A stretch of 64,000 bases of DNA from Linum tenue. Taxonomy: Eukaryota; Streptophyta; Magnoliopsida; Malpighiales; Linaceae. The stretch is taken from NCBI GenBank assembly GCA_946122785.1, contig CAMGYJ010000007.1:4108909-4172908 (forward strand), written 5' to 3'. Made by a program: the position numbers and the translations under genes. Position 1 is the stretch's first letter. Every line of letters starts with the position of its first letter. Below, piece by piece: positions 13,568 to 26,009 of this stretch. Under the pieces are notes generated by a model. The model made no database searches. It was not told the origin of the DNA and saw only the letters and a program-made list of their open reading frames with translations.

Positions 13568-16500
13568 ATGAATGTGCAGGCGCATGTGTCTGGGCAGATA
13601 TCAGGGCAAGTCCCTAATCAGCTTGCCCAGCAAAATGGGAATTCTCTCCCACCTGCTCAAATGCAGGGTTTATCTGTTCCTGGTGGCGGAGTTGCTGCCG
13701 CTAGCCATATGTACGTGGATAATGAGCTTAACAGAGCTCGCATTTTTATCCGAGAGAAAATGTAAGTCTCCTTCTCAATTTTCATGTAGCTTTTATAGTA
13801 TAACTTCGGAATGGCTTGATGATTGTTGGAACTTCAGCACATAGTGAACTCTTTGTCCACCCTCCAACGTATGGATCATCACATTAATCTGCTCCCCACA
13901 AGTCCTGTGCAACGCCAGACTTTTAAATTTAGTTCTTATGGAGCTGATGGGTGCAGTTATTAGTTAATGACTGCTCTGTAATTTTTCATTATCTACACAA
14001 ATATATACAAGTCCGGTATAAACCTTGGGTGACAGTGCTATGACCCTGGGTTTCACAGACTTGATGGAAGAGATATTTTGCTTGTCATTTACTTTCTGCT
14101 ACTCTAGTTGTTCGATTATCAATTTTCCTTTTGAAGGCCATAGTCCATGTCAGGAAAAACATATCAACTTGTTCGACTGAGCATTTGCCTAGCATTTGGT
14201 TCTCAGATTCGACTTTTCTTGTACCCCTTATACACCTTTCATCTCTCATATTCACTGTCTCTACGCATGAAACATTTCATGAATAGTTACTGTTATCATT
14301 ACTCTCTTGCTGGTCTTCAGCTGTAGATTTCTGATCTGGCTTCTTTTGATATTCAAACCTCTAATATGACACCATTAACTATCTTTTTGAATTTTCTTCT
14401 TGGCCTCCATCCACCCGTTTAACAGATTTATATACATGCTTTCCAGATTTGTAATTATTACGCAGCGGCATCAGCTAGTTAGCGAAGCACATAAACAAAA
14501 ATTTAGAGATATTGCCAGACGCTTGGAGGAGGGTCTATTCAAGCAAGCTTTGTCGAAGGTGGTGAGCTATTTCCTTTAGAGATACCAAATTCGCAGTGCC
14601 TCTAAACTACATAGAGAAGTTAAAATTAAACTACTGGTTTCATTTTTTTTTTTATGGTTGACAGTAAAATTTTGAAAGTTTGATAGCTCTCTGTATTTTT
14701 TGTCACTATTTGCACTAACTTCACCTTTAACTCCCTTGTTGCAGGAAGAGTATACAGACCTAGGTACTTTAGAATATCGCCTTGGTACTCTACTCAAGCG
14801 AACATCCCTGAACAGTCAAAGTCAACGCCATGCTCAAATAGTCAACTCTTCATCTTCTGTTGGTACGATGATACCAACCCCTGGGATATCTCACAGTGGG
14901 AACTCTAACTTGATGACTTCTTCTGTTGATCCAATGATGATTTCGTCTAGTGGGAGTGATAGTATAGCCCCTACATCTGTCTCCTCTGGGAGCATGATGC
15001 CTATGAGTGGTATGCAAGGTGGTTTTGCTTTGTACAGAATTGGTGCTTCTTAGTACTTGTGTGGACTATTTATGCACTTCTCTAACTGCTTCCTGGATAT
15101 AAATGAATGCAGGAGCCATGTCGAATGGGTATCAGCAATCTCCAGCAAATTTCTCTATTAATTCTGGTGGGAACATGTCATCTATGGGGGTGCAAAGAAT
15201 GGCAAGCCAGATGATCCCCACTCCTGGATTCAATAGCAACAGTAATAATAGCCAGTCTTACATCAATATGGATTCTGCTAACAGCAGTGTTGGTCATTCA
15301 ACTGTTGAAACTACTATGTTACAATCTCCACAGCAGAAGCAGTTTCTCGGTGGTCAAAACAGTCGTATATTGCAAAACCTTGGCAGCCAAATGGGTAGTA
15401 ATATCAGATCTGGTTTGCAACAGAAATCATATGGTTTTGCTAATGGGTCTTTAAACGGTGGAATGGGGATGACGGGGAACAATATTCAGCTTGTGAACGA
15501 ACCTGGAACCTCCGAGGGCTATATAACTGCCACTCAGTATGCAAGTGCACCCAAACCACTTCAGCAGACCTTTGACCAACAGCAGCAACAATTAGTGCAT
15601 GGTAAATCCTCAGTCTTATACTTTCCTGCTACAGAAACACACATGGGCACACACATATACACCTCTATGCACCTAGATATCCTTGCAAAGAGACCGACGT
15701 GGTCGTTAGGATGAAATATTTCCATTTGTGCTGTGACTAGTTGTATCATGTTTTCGATGTCCAAACTATGACTAAATGGAATTTGTTGATCCAGGTGATG
15801 GGTATGGCATGGCATCCGATCCTCTTGGATCTGGGAATTTTTATGGTGCCGTATCATCTGCTGGATCCATGATGAATGCCCAGAATATTGGTGGCTTGCA
15901 GCCTATGACAAAGTCTGGCTCTCATATGGTTAGTAATTCTTCAAATTTACATGGCATGCCACAGGCTGTGCATGTAAAGACTCAACCAGTTGAACAGTCT
16001 GACAAAGTGAACTATCCTCCCCAATTATCATCTAGAGAAAGTCTCATACAGTCTCATCAACAACAACAATTTCATCCAAATCCTCATCAGATGCAGCAGC
16101 AGCAGCACCACTTCATTCAACAGCAACGTCTTCATAGGCAGCAAAGCCAGCAGCACCAGCAGTTACTGAATACAGATACTTTTACACAGCCTCAGCTACC
16201 CTCTGAAATTGCTCATCCAGTAAAGCGTGAGCCTGGATTGGAGATTCAGAATGAGTTGTTAAACACACAAACTTCTGAGCAGTTCCAAGTTCCTGCATTG
16301 CAAAACCAATTTCAACAGAATACTTCTGAAGATAATTCTCGTGGTGCACAGAACGTCTCTCTTGCTTCTGGACAGCATGAACCATATACACCTCAATTGC
16401 CTCAATGCTCACAGCAAATGCAGCAGATGTTGCATCCTCATCAGCTAGTGCCAGACTCCCAGAATAATTTTAACAGCCTTCCTGTTGCAACACAACCGGA

Positions 16501-19500
16501 GTCGTTACAGGGTCAGTGGCACCCTCAGTCACATGACTGGGCTCACATGCCAGGGAGCATGTCACACGAGCAGCACTTCCATGAGGAATTCCGCCAAAGA
16601 ATATCCAGGCAAGATGAAGCGCAACGTAACAACTTAGCATCAGAAGGACCTATTACTGGTCAAACTTTTCCACCTCGGAGCACAGTAGAGACTCGGATTG
16701 TAGGAAACAATGCCAATTATAAGTATGGTAATGCAAATCGTGACCGGCAGTTCATAAATCAACAGAGGTGGCTTTTGTTCTTGCGGCATGCTCGTCGTTG
16801 TACAGCTCCTGAAGGGAAATGTCAAGAGAATAATTGCATTACTGTCCAAAAGTTGTGGAGGCATATGAGTAAATGCACTATTAAGCCTTGTCCTTATCCT
16901 CGGTGCCAACGCACTAGGGAACTGCTCCACCACAACAAAACCTGCAGGGATGCAGGATGCCCTGTTTGCATTCCTGTAAAAAATTATCTGGAGAGTTACT
17001 TGAAGACACACTGTCGTCCAATCCCAGATGCTGCTGCTGCTTTGCAGAACAAGCCCAATGAGAATACAGATAATGCATCCAGATTGATTGCTAGAGCTCC
17101 TTTGGTTGTTGAAACTTCAGAAGATCTACAGCCATCTTTGAAGCGCATGAAGATAGAGCAATCTCCTCAATCCGCTAAGCCTGAGAGTGAAAGTTCAGCT
17201 TCGGCAGCTAGTGATGCTCATATGACTCAGGATGGCCAATGTCAAGACTACAAATATGGTGATGCTAGTGTGCCGGTTAAGCCAGAGTACATCGAGGTAA
17301 AGTTGGATGGTCCACTGAGTTCCAGACAAGCGAACACTAACAATGCCGATATGAAGAAGGATAACCTGGATGACATAACCAGCCAAAGGCTGAATGAATC
17401 TATTGTACAAGATGGGCCTGCTGATGTAGCTAGACAGGATGTTGTCAAAGTTGAAAAGGAAACTGATCCTGTGAAGCAGGACAATGTTTCACAGCCGGCT
17501 GAACCTGCAGCTGGGACTAAGTCTGGAAAGCCAAAGATTAAGGGTGTGTCATTGACCGAATTGTTTACACCAGAGCAAATCAGAGAGCATATCACAGGTC
17601 TCAGGCAGTGGGTTGGTCAGGTATTTGCCCTTTCATGAGAATATATTATGTTCAGAACATTCATCATGCTGGTTTATTTGGTATATCCTGTTCTCTTGTT
17701 CTGTGATGCTATAGTTAGCAATCAGGCTTGTCACTTATTTTTTAGCAGTAATGGTATACTATGGCATTAGCATTTCTATTGTTGTGCTTTTCAGGACCAT
17801 TTTGCGTCTTTATTGAGTTTCCATGTATTGCTTGACTTTTTTTTGTCTTTTCCTTCTATTGTCATAACCCGACCCTTTAAGTTCTCAATGAATTTTTGTT
17901 GCTTCAATCTCGTCCGCAACACAGAGCAGCATGTAAAAGCTGTAATGAGTTCAATGTTCTGGATGGTAGAGTCTCTTATATTGCTTGTTTTGGTCTTGTT
18001 TTATGCAGAGCAAAGCAAAAGCTGAGAAAAACCAGGCAATGGAGCATGTTATGAGTGAAAATTCTTGTCAATTGTGTGCAGTTGAAAAGCTTACCTTTGA
18101 GCCGCCACCGATTTATTGCACGCCTTGCGGTGTTCGTATTAAGCGAAATGCAATGTATTATACTATGGGAGCTGGGGAGACACGCCACTATTTCTGTATT
18201 CCATGTTATAACGATTCCCGTGGTGACAGTATATCTGTTGATGGGAGTTCCGTTCCTAAGGCAAGGCTTGAGAAGAAGAAGAATGACGAGGAGACTGAAG
18301 AATGGGTGAGCTTTCTCTCATTAAATTTCGAATAGATTTTCCTGTATGATATGATGTTATTGTGCTGTTGTATTAATCTCTTGATACTTTTGCAGTGGGT
18401 TCAATGTGACAAATGTGAAGCATGGCAACATCAAATTTGTGCTTTGTTTAATGGTCGAAGGAATGATGGGGGCCAAGCCGAATATACTTGCCCGAATTGC
18501 TATATAGCAGAGATTGAAGAAGGAGAGCGCACACCATTGCCACAAAGTGCTGTTCTTGGTGCCAAAGATTTGCCCAGGACCATACTTAGTGACCACATAG
18601 AACAACGATTGGTTAAGAGACTGAAGCACGAAAGACTGGAGAGGGCCAGAGTTCAGGGGAGAAGTTATGATGAGGTAATGAGGTTGTTTTCATCTGTTGT
18701 CGTGTATCATCTGTGTTCTTGGGCCTGACCCTGTAGTGTAATGGGACAACTTGTTCAATTTTATCTTGGGATGGTTTGTCGGAAGATGGGCTGGTCAGAT
18801 TTTTGTAAGAAACAACATAGATAATGGTTAAGGGAAGAGAAAGGAAGAACAGTTAAATCTTATGAATATTTTGATTTAAAGTTCTGAGCCTTCTGGCAAT
18901 GTTACTGTTTGGTGTTAGTTATAGTTGTTAGCATTTTATTTACCAAGGTTTCACACTTGTCTGCTCAATACTCATATAAGTTTCTTATCTCAGATAGTTG
19001 AAACCCTTCAGGAGTTGAATTCTAATAAGTTTTTGTTTTATGTTTGGTACAGTTTATCTATAGCCTTGTGCGTCTTGGTTCCCTTGTCACACATTTTTGT
19101 TTAATGTTTGGAAGTCTGAGTCTATGTTTTTGCCACTTTTTCAGGTTCCTGGAGCAGAATCCCTTGTAGTTCGTGTTGTTTCTTCAGTTGACAAAAAGTT
19201 AGAAGTGAAGCAGCGGTTCCTTGAAATATTCCGGGAAGATAATTATCCACTTGAATTCCCATATAAATCTAAGGTATGCAGACTAGCTCAGGTTTCTGTC
19301 TGCTTTTTCACAGGGTGTTTCTTCTCCCAACGTTTTCTGTTTCTCTCAAAAGCCAGAATACTGTGAAAAATAATGAACTGTTGGATGCTCTCACTGCCAT
19401 GTTGATTCAAGTAGTTATTCTTGGTGTTGGTGGTAACTGCTCAATTTCATTTAAAACTTCTATTTCAGGTAGTTTTGTTATTTCAGAAGATTGAAGGTGT

Positions 19501-22328
19501 GGAGGTGTGTCTGTTTGGTATGTATGTGCAAGAATTTGGAACGGAAGCTCACTTCCCGAATCAGCGTCGTGTCTATCTGTCATACCTGGATTCTGTAAAA
19601 TATTTTAGACCTGAAGTCAAAGCAGTTACAGGGGAGGCACTTCGTACATTTGTATACCATGAAATTCTGGTCAGTACTTATCTGCCACTCATCTTATTTA
19701 GATGTTGTTGATGATAACTGGCCAATGATAATATTGCTGACTTGATTCTGTTTTTAACTATTTCCAGATTGGTTACCTAGATTATTGTAAGAAAAGGGGT
19801 TTTACTAGCTGTTACATATGGGCTTGTCCTCCATTGAAGGGTGAAGATTACATACTCTATTGTCATCCAGAAATACAGAAAACGCCCAAGTCTGATAAAC
19901 TCCGAGAATGGTGGGCCTATTAAGCAGAAGTGGTGATTTCTTATTTAGTTTTACCGTCAGTATTCATTAGTTGTCTAACTCTAACTGCCTGCTGGTTATA
20001 TCTCATTCTGCAGGTACTTGGCAATGTTAAGGAAAGCTTCAAAAGAAAATGTTGTAGTTGAACTAACAAATTTGTATGACCATTTCTTTGTGTCCACTGG
20101 TGAATGCAAAGCTAAGGTAACTGCAGCGAGGCTTCCGTACTTTGATGGTGACTACTGGCCTGGTGCTGCTGAAGACTTGATTTATCAGCTTAATCAAGAT
20201 GAGGATGGCAGAAAACATAATAAGAAGGGAACTACCAAAAAGACTATAACAAAGAGGGCTCTGAAAGCATCTGGTCAGTCAGATCTTTCAGGAAATGCAT
20301 CAAAGGATCTGCTGCTGATGCATAAGGTAATCCTTTGTCCCTCGCACAACAGGTCACCTTTCTGTTGTGTGAGAACAGTGTTTTTTTTGCCTTAACTACG
20401 TTTCAGTATGGTCCCTTCTTCCGAGCTCTCTGTTTGAGGAATGGATATGTAGCTCAGATTATTTTCTAAGTAGATGTTTTACTTCTTTGTCATGCCTATT
20501 TAGCTATCACTGTCTTTGTGCAGCTCGGTGAGACGATTTCTCCAATGAAGGAAGATTTTATCATGGTGCATCTACAGCACTGCTGCACACATTGTTGTAC
20601 ACTGATGGTATCAGGGAACCGGTGGGTTTGCAACCAGTGCAAAAGTTTTCAAATCTGTGACAGGTATATGCTCTCTTCGTAGGACTTAAGCAATGTCACT
20701 AGCGTTACTTGATAACCCGTTGGAATCTTGTATCTTGTGTTTTGTGATTTTGAGTAGTCTAAGTGTCATCCATACATCATTGAAATTCAGTATATGGCTG
20801 CTCTTTGGTAAATGCTGTCGTGAAGAAGAACCTGGTGTTGCAGAGAACAATTTTTTTTGCCTTTGTAGCCTTAGAAACTTGAAGCCATGACAACGATATT
20901 GATGATTTAAGTTATGATCATTTTACTATGTGAATCCCACCAAGATCACTGGCATTAGGTCATTTTATTGCTGTCTATAATTCTTACCGTCGACTTTGTT
21001 TTGAGACGTTGTTTTCTTCTGAAAGTCACGCCGTGCTGACTTGGTAATCGTTTCATTCTCAATCATTATGGAGGTTCACAATTTGAGGTCATCAATCAAA
21101 GCTCTAACCTTTGATTTCTTTGCTTGTACTGTTGAAGGTGTTATGAGGTGGAACAGAAACGTGAAGAAAGAGAACGACATCCTGTCCACCATAGGGAAAA
21201 GCATGGACTATATCCAGTAAGTTTCCAGCTTTGCTATTCTGTGTTCCAGTGGACCTTTCTTCCATTGCGAGAGATTGTAAGCATGACTGAAAAATTCTGT
21301 AGGTTGAGATCAATGATGTGCCTGTTGATACAAAGGACAGAGATGAAATTCTTGAGAGTGAATTCTTTGATACAAGGCAGGCTTTCCTTAGTCTCTGCCA
21401 GGGGAATCATTATCAGTATGATACTCTCCGTCGTGCTAAACATTCCTCTATGATGGTCCTTTACCATCTTCACAATCCGACTGCACCTGCATTTGTTACT
21501 ACATGCAATGTTTGTCATCTGGATATTGAAACTGGTCAAGGTTGGCGTTGTGAGGTCTGCCCAGAATATGATGTTTGCAATTCTTGTTACCAAAAGGATG
21601 GTGGTATTGACCATCCACATAAATTGACCAACCATCCATCTATAGCTGAGCGTGATGCACAGAATAAAGAAGCCCGACAACAAAGGGTTCTGCAGGTACG
21701 CTTCCAAGTGAATCATTTATGTTTTCTTTTTACCCAATGACTGGTATTCACATTCCATTCCCTAATGAACTCAAGTTTTATAGTTGCTTGATCATGTTTT
21801 TCTCGACTTTGCTTGTGATATCATCATATCAAAAGAAAACAGCTGACATGATTTTTGTGTCACATTTCAGCTTAGGAAAATGCTTGATCTTTTGGTGCAC
21901 GCATCACAGTGCCGTTCTCCTCACTGCCAGTATCCGAATTGCCGGAAAGTGAAGGGGCTTTTCAGGCATGGGATACAGTGCAGAACACGTGCATCTGGAG
22001 GTTGTGTTCTGTGCAAGAAGATGTGGTATCTCTTGCAACTCCATGCTAGAGCTTGCAAAGAATCTGGATGCTATGTACCCCGTTGCAGGTTTGTGTATTA
22101 AACTCACGTCATGCTAGGTTTTTGTTAAACTTTTTTAGGTTGTCCTGTTTCAACGACTCGGACTGTACAGTACATAGTTACAATCAATGTGTTGTTTTGT
22201 TTTTGTCGCACAGAGATCTGAAAGAACATATAAGAAGGCTTCAACAGCAATCTGAATCACGTCGAAGAGCTGCAGTGATGGAGATGATGAGGCAGAGAGC
22301 TGCTGAGGTTGCTGGCAGTTCTGGTTAA
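13568..22328 (+). CDS. HAC1: CBP/p300-type histone acetyltransferase (HAC1/HAC12 group)
   Basis: Sixteen exons: 13568-13761, 14447-14558, 14745-15018, 15113-15601, 15795-17620, 18009-18305, 18396-18674, 19145-19273, 19469-19669, 19768-19910, 20014-20326, 20524-20663, 21138-21216, 21303-21695, 21871-22088, 22214-22328. This gives 1733 residues; Arabidopsis HAC1 is about 1700. Order: KIX-like helix region (about 55-115), long Gln/Asn/Met-rich activation region, TAZ1 zinc finger (about 675-765, RHARRC...), PHD/Cys-rich finger (about 985-1105, [15 protein letters not shown]), KAT11 catalytic domain (about 1158-1430, with [19 protein letters not shown]), ZZ finger 1 (about 1437-1475), ZZ finger 2 (about 1558-1595) and TAZ2 (about 1623-1705). 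As in plants there is no bromodomain. It acetylates histone H3/H4 and co-activates transcription; HAC mutants flower late and alter ethylene/jasmonate responses. Exon 2 has a tandem GTGGTG donor, so one Val is optional. Confidence 0.95.
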
Positions 22329-23654
22329 ACCAGTCTTCTGTACATACTAAAACATATGGGCTTCGTTTTTCTTTTTTGGGAAGGAAAGGCTTTCCTGAAA
22401 AGAAGAGGGAGGCAGAGTCAGCAACAGTTTTGGTGCCTGCTTGGAATGAGGCAGTGGGAGTCAGGGGCGCAGCACATGATAATTACATAGATGGGGTTGG
22501 AGTGGGGGGGATAAAGCAAGTCTTAGTACAGAAGATTGGTTTTTGATCGACGCTTTGTGTTAGGGATCAGATTTTTTGATTCATGTCTCCGAAGCAATCT
22601 CTCCCCTTACCCTCGTGCAAAGGAAAAGTGGATAGAGAAGTTTCATCGAGCAGACCGGAGGCGGAGAAAGAGCAGCAGCCTCACTTCCTGTGCCCCTTTC
22701 AGCAGCAGCTAACTCGATATATAGTGTTCCCTCCAGGGAGACGTAGCAGGGTATAGGATTACTGATGGTTGTGCTTAGTCAGGCGGGCAGGCAAGGCATC
22801 TTATGACGAATTGGTGCGATTCTTTGATTTCTATGTTCAAAGAAGGAATGCTACATTTCCAGATTTTGCTGTTTAAAAGGAAACACACAATGTGAAGGTC
22901 CACCCCTTGGTGGCCAACTCTGTACCATAATTATTCTAATCATCTTCTTGCTTTAGTCTTTCCAAATGACACATAGTCTCTGCTTTCCTCTTCCCTGTTT
23001 CTAATTGTTTCTCCTTTAAGCCCGAAGATCCAGTGAATCGTCAATTAGAAAGCCTGTTTCCAAAACTACTTAGGGTTTCAGATGGAATGGGAATTGGTGG
23101 TTTTCATGTTTCCCTTATTTGGTCCGTTAAACCGTCTCCTACGTATGCAGTATACTCCTTTCGGTGTCGCTGCAGCGTCGATTGAATTCACTCGTGCTTG
23201 CTGATCTTGCGCTTCGTAATTGTCTTCCAATTATGTGTTGTCGCTTCAGTAGTATCTACTGTTTGCATCAAATAGATGCGCGGTTTCTTGCACAGGAAGA
23301 AACAGTCAGAAACGGAATCAGGGTTTGGAAAAGAAAGAGATGGATAAGACGATGATAGCAGATGCTATGTGTATGGCTGTGTTTCCAAATAGGATTCCAG
23401 GCCATAAAACCAACTGCATTGACTACGTGGCCACAACATTGACACACATGATCATTTGAAGAACTTCTCACAAAAGATCAAACGTAAACGCCAAGATCTC
23501 TCGTCGTACTGCTAAATGAAAATAGTTAAGATAAAAGGGGTTGCTTGTTTTGGAGCAAAGAATGAAAGGCTGAGAATGCTGCAGAACCAGGGTGAAACAT
23601 ACAGAACATCTATTAGAATGAGCAAGCAACCACCGGTTAGCTCTTTTGGGAAAA
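22329..23654. other. HAC 3' UTR and intergenic
   Basis: The interval begins with the HAC 3' UTR and ends in the promoter/leader of the small plastid protein gene. Open frames are short and lack recognisable motifs. Nothing else seen. Confidence 0.5.
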
Positions 23655-24485
23655 ATGATAATACGAAGCCACCACCATTGTTACAGCTCAGAGTTTACAG
23701 AGAGAGCAGCAAAACCACACCAAGTTGGAGGAATAGCAGCCACATATAGTTACAGGCTCGTCCTGAATAACAACAATAGTTACCTTGTTGGAAGAGTGAA
23801 TTGGTCTGCCACAACGACAGCAGCGATCAAAGGTAGCAGCAGCCGGCGCCGGCTTATAAGCAGCATTACGACGAGCGTGGTCGCGTCCTGTGCAGTAGTT
23901 CTACTAGCTTCGCCGCCAGCTGTCGTTGCAGCCGAGCGGCGGAAGAGGCAAGACGGTGGGGAAGAGGAGGAGGAGACGCTGGGGAACGTGCCGCAGACGC
24001 TGGCAGGGGAATGTGAAGCGGAAGAGGGGAAAGATTGCAAGAAGGCAATGAGGATACAGAGACCCAAATCCAGGAAAGCTGAGACTTGTACCGTCAAATG
24101 CGTCAACACCTGCATCCGCGGCGGGGATGGAGAAGGCCCTCTCAATATCAGGAGGTAAGTAGTAATAAAATCAATGCAGTTTTCTGTATTTCAAAATATT
24201 GGATTACCATTTATGGTTGGTTTGTGGATGCTAGACCTCTGGTGGTGTTCAAGCAAGGGTTTCGCAGCCGCCATTACTGGTACTTCTTGCATTATTCTCC
24301 TCGCTTTCATCTCTGCTTCTACTGCAAAAAAAAAGTTGCACATAGTGATTCCATGACAGAATGCAATAATCCTCATATTACTACGCTTTGCTTAACTTGT
24401 AGTCCTATCTTGCATTGGCATTTGCAGCCTGGTGGAGTGCTCTGAGATCTGCAATCTGATTGGAGATGGAGATGATGGACCCTGA
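23655..24485 (+). CDS. Small Cys-rich protein with predicted Tat thylakoid-lumen signal
   Basis: Exons 23655-24154, 24235-24279 and 24428-24485 give 200 residues with consistent phases. Residues 1-60 are Ser/Thr/Asn-rich and poor in acids, like a chloroplast transit peptide. They are followed by RRR (64-66), a hydrophobic stretch (67-86) and a VVAA|E cleavage site (about 93), the layout of a twin-arginine lumen signal. The mature part (about 107 residues) has an acidic stretch and eight cysteines: AGEC, KDC, ETC, VKC, NTC, HYC, VEC and EIC. I remember similar tails (MRIQRPKSRKAETC, FKQGFRSRHYCL, CNLIGDGDDGP) in plant proteins of unknown function, so the exon model is probably right. The ATG at 23655 is the first in the frame; no function is claimed. 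Confidence 0.72.
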
Positions 24486-25300
24486 CCCACTCTCCCTTTT
24501 TCCATCCAGTTTCCAATGTATCAGAGGGATGGATTGGGATTGGGATGAGAAGAAGCATCCTGCCTTCCTACTATTATTCTGTTACTATTCAATTATACAG
24601 TGCCTGATTGGCTATATCGAAGAATGCCTGCTCTAAATTCACAATTTAAAGAACGCATGAACCTCTTGATCACCTGGTGGTACAGTATCCCTCAAAGCCT
24701 GGGCGATGGCGAAGACTGGCTGCTATTATTGTAAGTGGCCATACCCTTTTCATCATCCCGCCGGCCACTTTCTCTGGGAAGCTGTAGTAGTGTTTTTTAG
24801 AACCGTACCATCCAGCCAAACTGAATATAGGAGATCAAACTAATGACAGTTCATCAGAGTTATGCTACTTCATTTTGAACCGTCGACCTCAGTCGTTCCA
24901 CCTGCAAAACAGTTTCACCAACTGGGCATATGTACACACAAGACTTAACCCTGCATGGGACTCTGGAAGGAGCTCCCAAGTAGATGTTAAGGGAATCACA
25001 TAGAGATTTTGAAGTGGATTCAGAAGAAGAGTAACAAGCAATCACAATACAACACACAGCAGCAGCAGCAGCAGGAGGCAGTAAATCAGTAAAGCAGCAG
25101 AGAGATTTTGCAGGAACATCAATACAGCATTGGATCTCATGTTATAACAAGTATACATGAGAGAGAAGGGAGGGCTCTAACTCAAACAATGAACATCAAC
25201 AGTAAACACAATGGCTACCATTCTCTATGGAATCTAACATGCATTTACACAGACCATTCACTCATCATTACCCTGGATGCATTTGGATCTGAAAAGGGCG
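24486..25300. other. Intergenic between convergent genes
   Basis: Contains the two 3' UTRs. A short CAG trinucleotide run lies near 25060-25075. No coding signal recognised. Confidence 0.5.
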
Positions 25301-26009
25301 TCAGAAAGTTGAGCCATTGAATCCAAAGAAGGGACGCTGTAAAAACAAGCGACACATTATCAGTAAAATCCATCCCACTTCAATTAGTTAGTTAGTTAGT
25401 TCGTCAGCTATATTACCACAAAACTTGTTATCTACAGAATTGGGTTGTTTGCTGAACCTTGTTCTAGCTCCAAGAAAGCATGTCTCGGAGCAAGCAAAAA
25501 GAACCAAGACTCTGAAATTTCAGAAGAGTGAGCGGAAAAGGGTTCACCTCAACATCATAAAACTTGATGTAAAACCGGGAGCTATCTATGGAAAGCTTGG
25601 TTTCAAGAATCTCGGCAATAGTGTCACTGAGCCTCCCATTGACGCTTGGCCCCAAACCTCCAATGGAAATCAACTCTCCGTATGCAGCGAATGCAATGGG
25701 CACGCCGCTATTCACCAAAATCATCACATACTGCAACACAGCCACCAAAGACATCGTCAATGTACAATGAGCAGAGGCTCCGGCAGGCAGTCATTTCGTC
25801 GAACACCAAGAGGACAATCCAGAAACAACAAGCGCGACTCTTGCAATAAGAAACGAGAAACCGAATGAGGGGAAAGGGAGGAGTCAACTCTCTCAACGGA
25901 TTCCGGCTTGCCAATGATTTTTGAAACGGCTTTGGTGGCGCCTTTCATGACATCCGACGTTGTAACCGCGTCCATCGGAATATTCGTGTACAGATTCCAA
26001 GGTCGGCAT
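25301..26009 (-). pseudogene. MIF/D-dopachrome tautomerase-like (MDL) gene with frameshift in exon 1
   Basis: Three exons match the plant MIF-like family: 26009-25898, 25730-25548 and 25336-25301. Exon 1 is 112 nt where 111 would fit: after ATG CCG ACC TTG one extra G shifts the frame, and the ATG frame ends at a stop about 30 codons later. Downstream everything is in the conserved frame (DAVTTSDVMKGATKAV, IIGKPES, YVMIL, GELISIGGLGPSVNG, SRFYIKFYDVE, RPFFGFNGSTF, stop). The loop usually reading about five residues after PIAFA (GTEEP in relatives I remember) is absent. MIF-fold trimers are tautomerases using Pro1 after Met removal; an internal start at Met12 (25975) would lose Pro1 and strand 1. 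Either a recent pseudogene/allele or a one-base assembly error. Confidence 0.8.

Noticed and set aside
23780..24145. 121-codon minus-strand frame with hydrophobic segments
   Set aside because: Antisense to exon 1 of the Cys-rich lumen candidate, which has splice-consistent continuation and remembered homologues.
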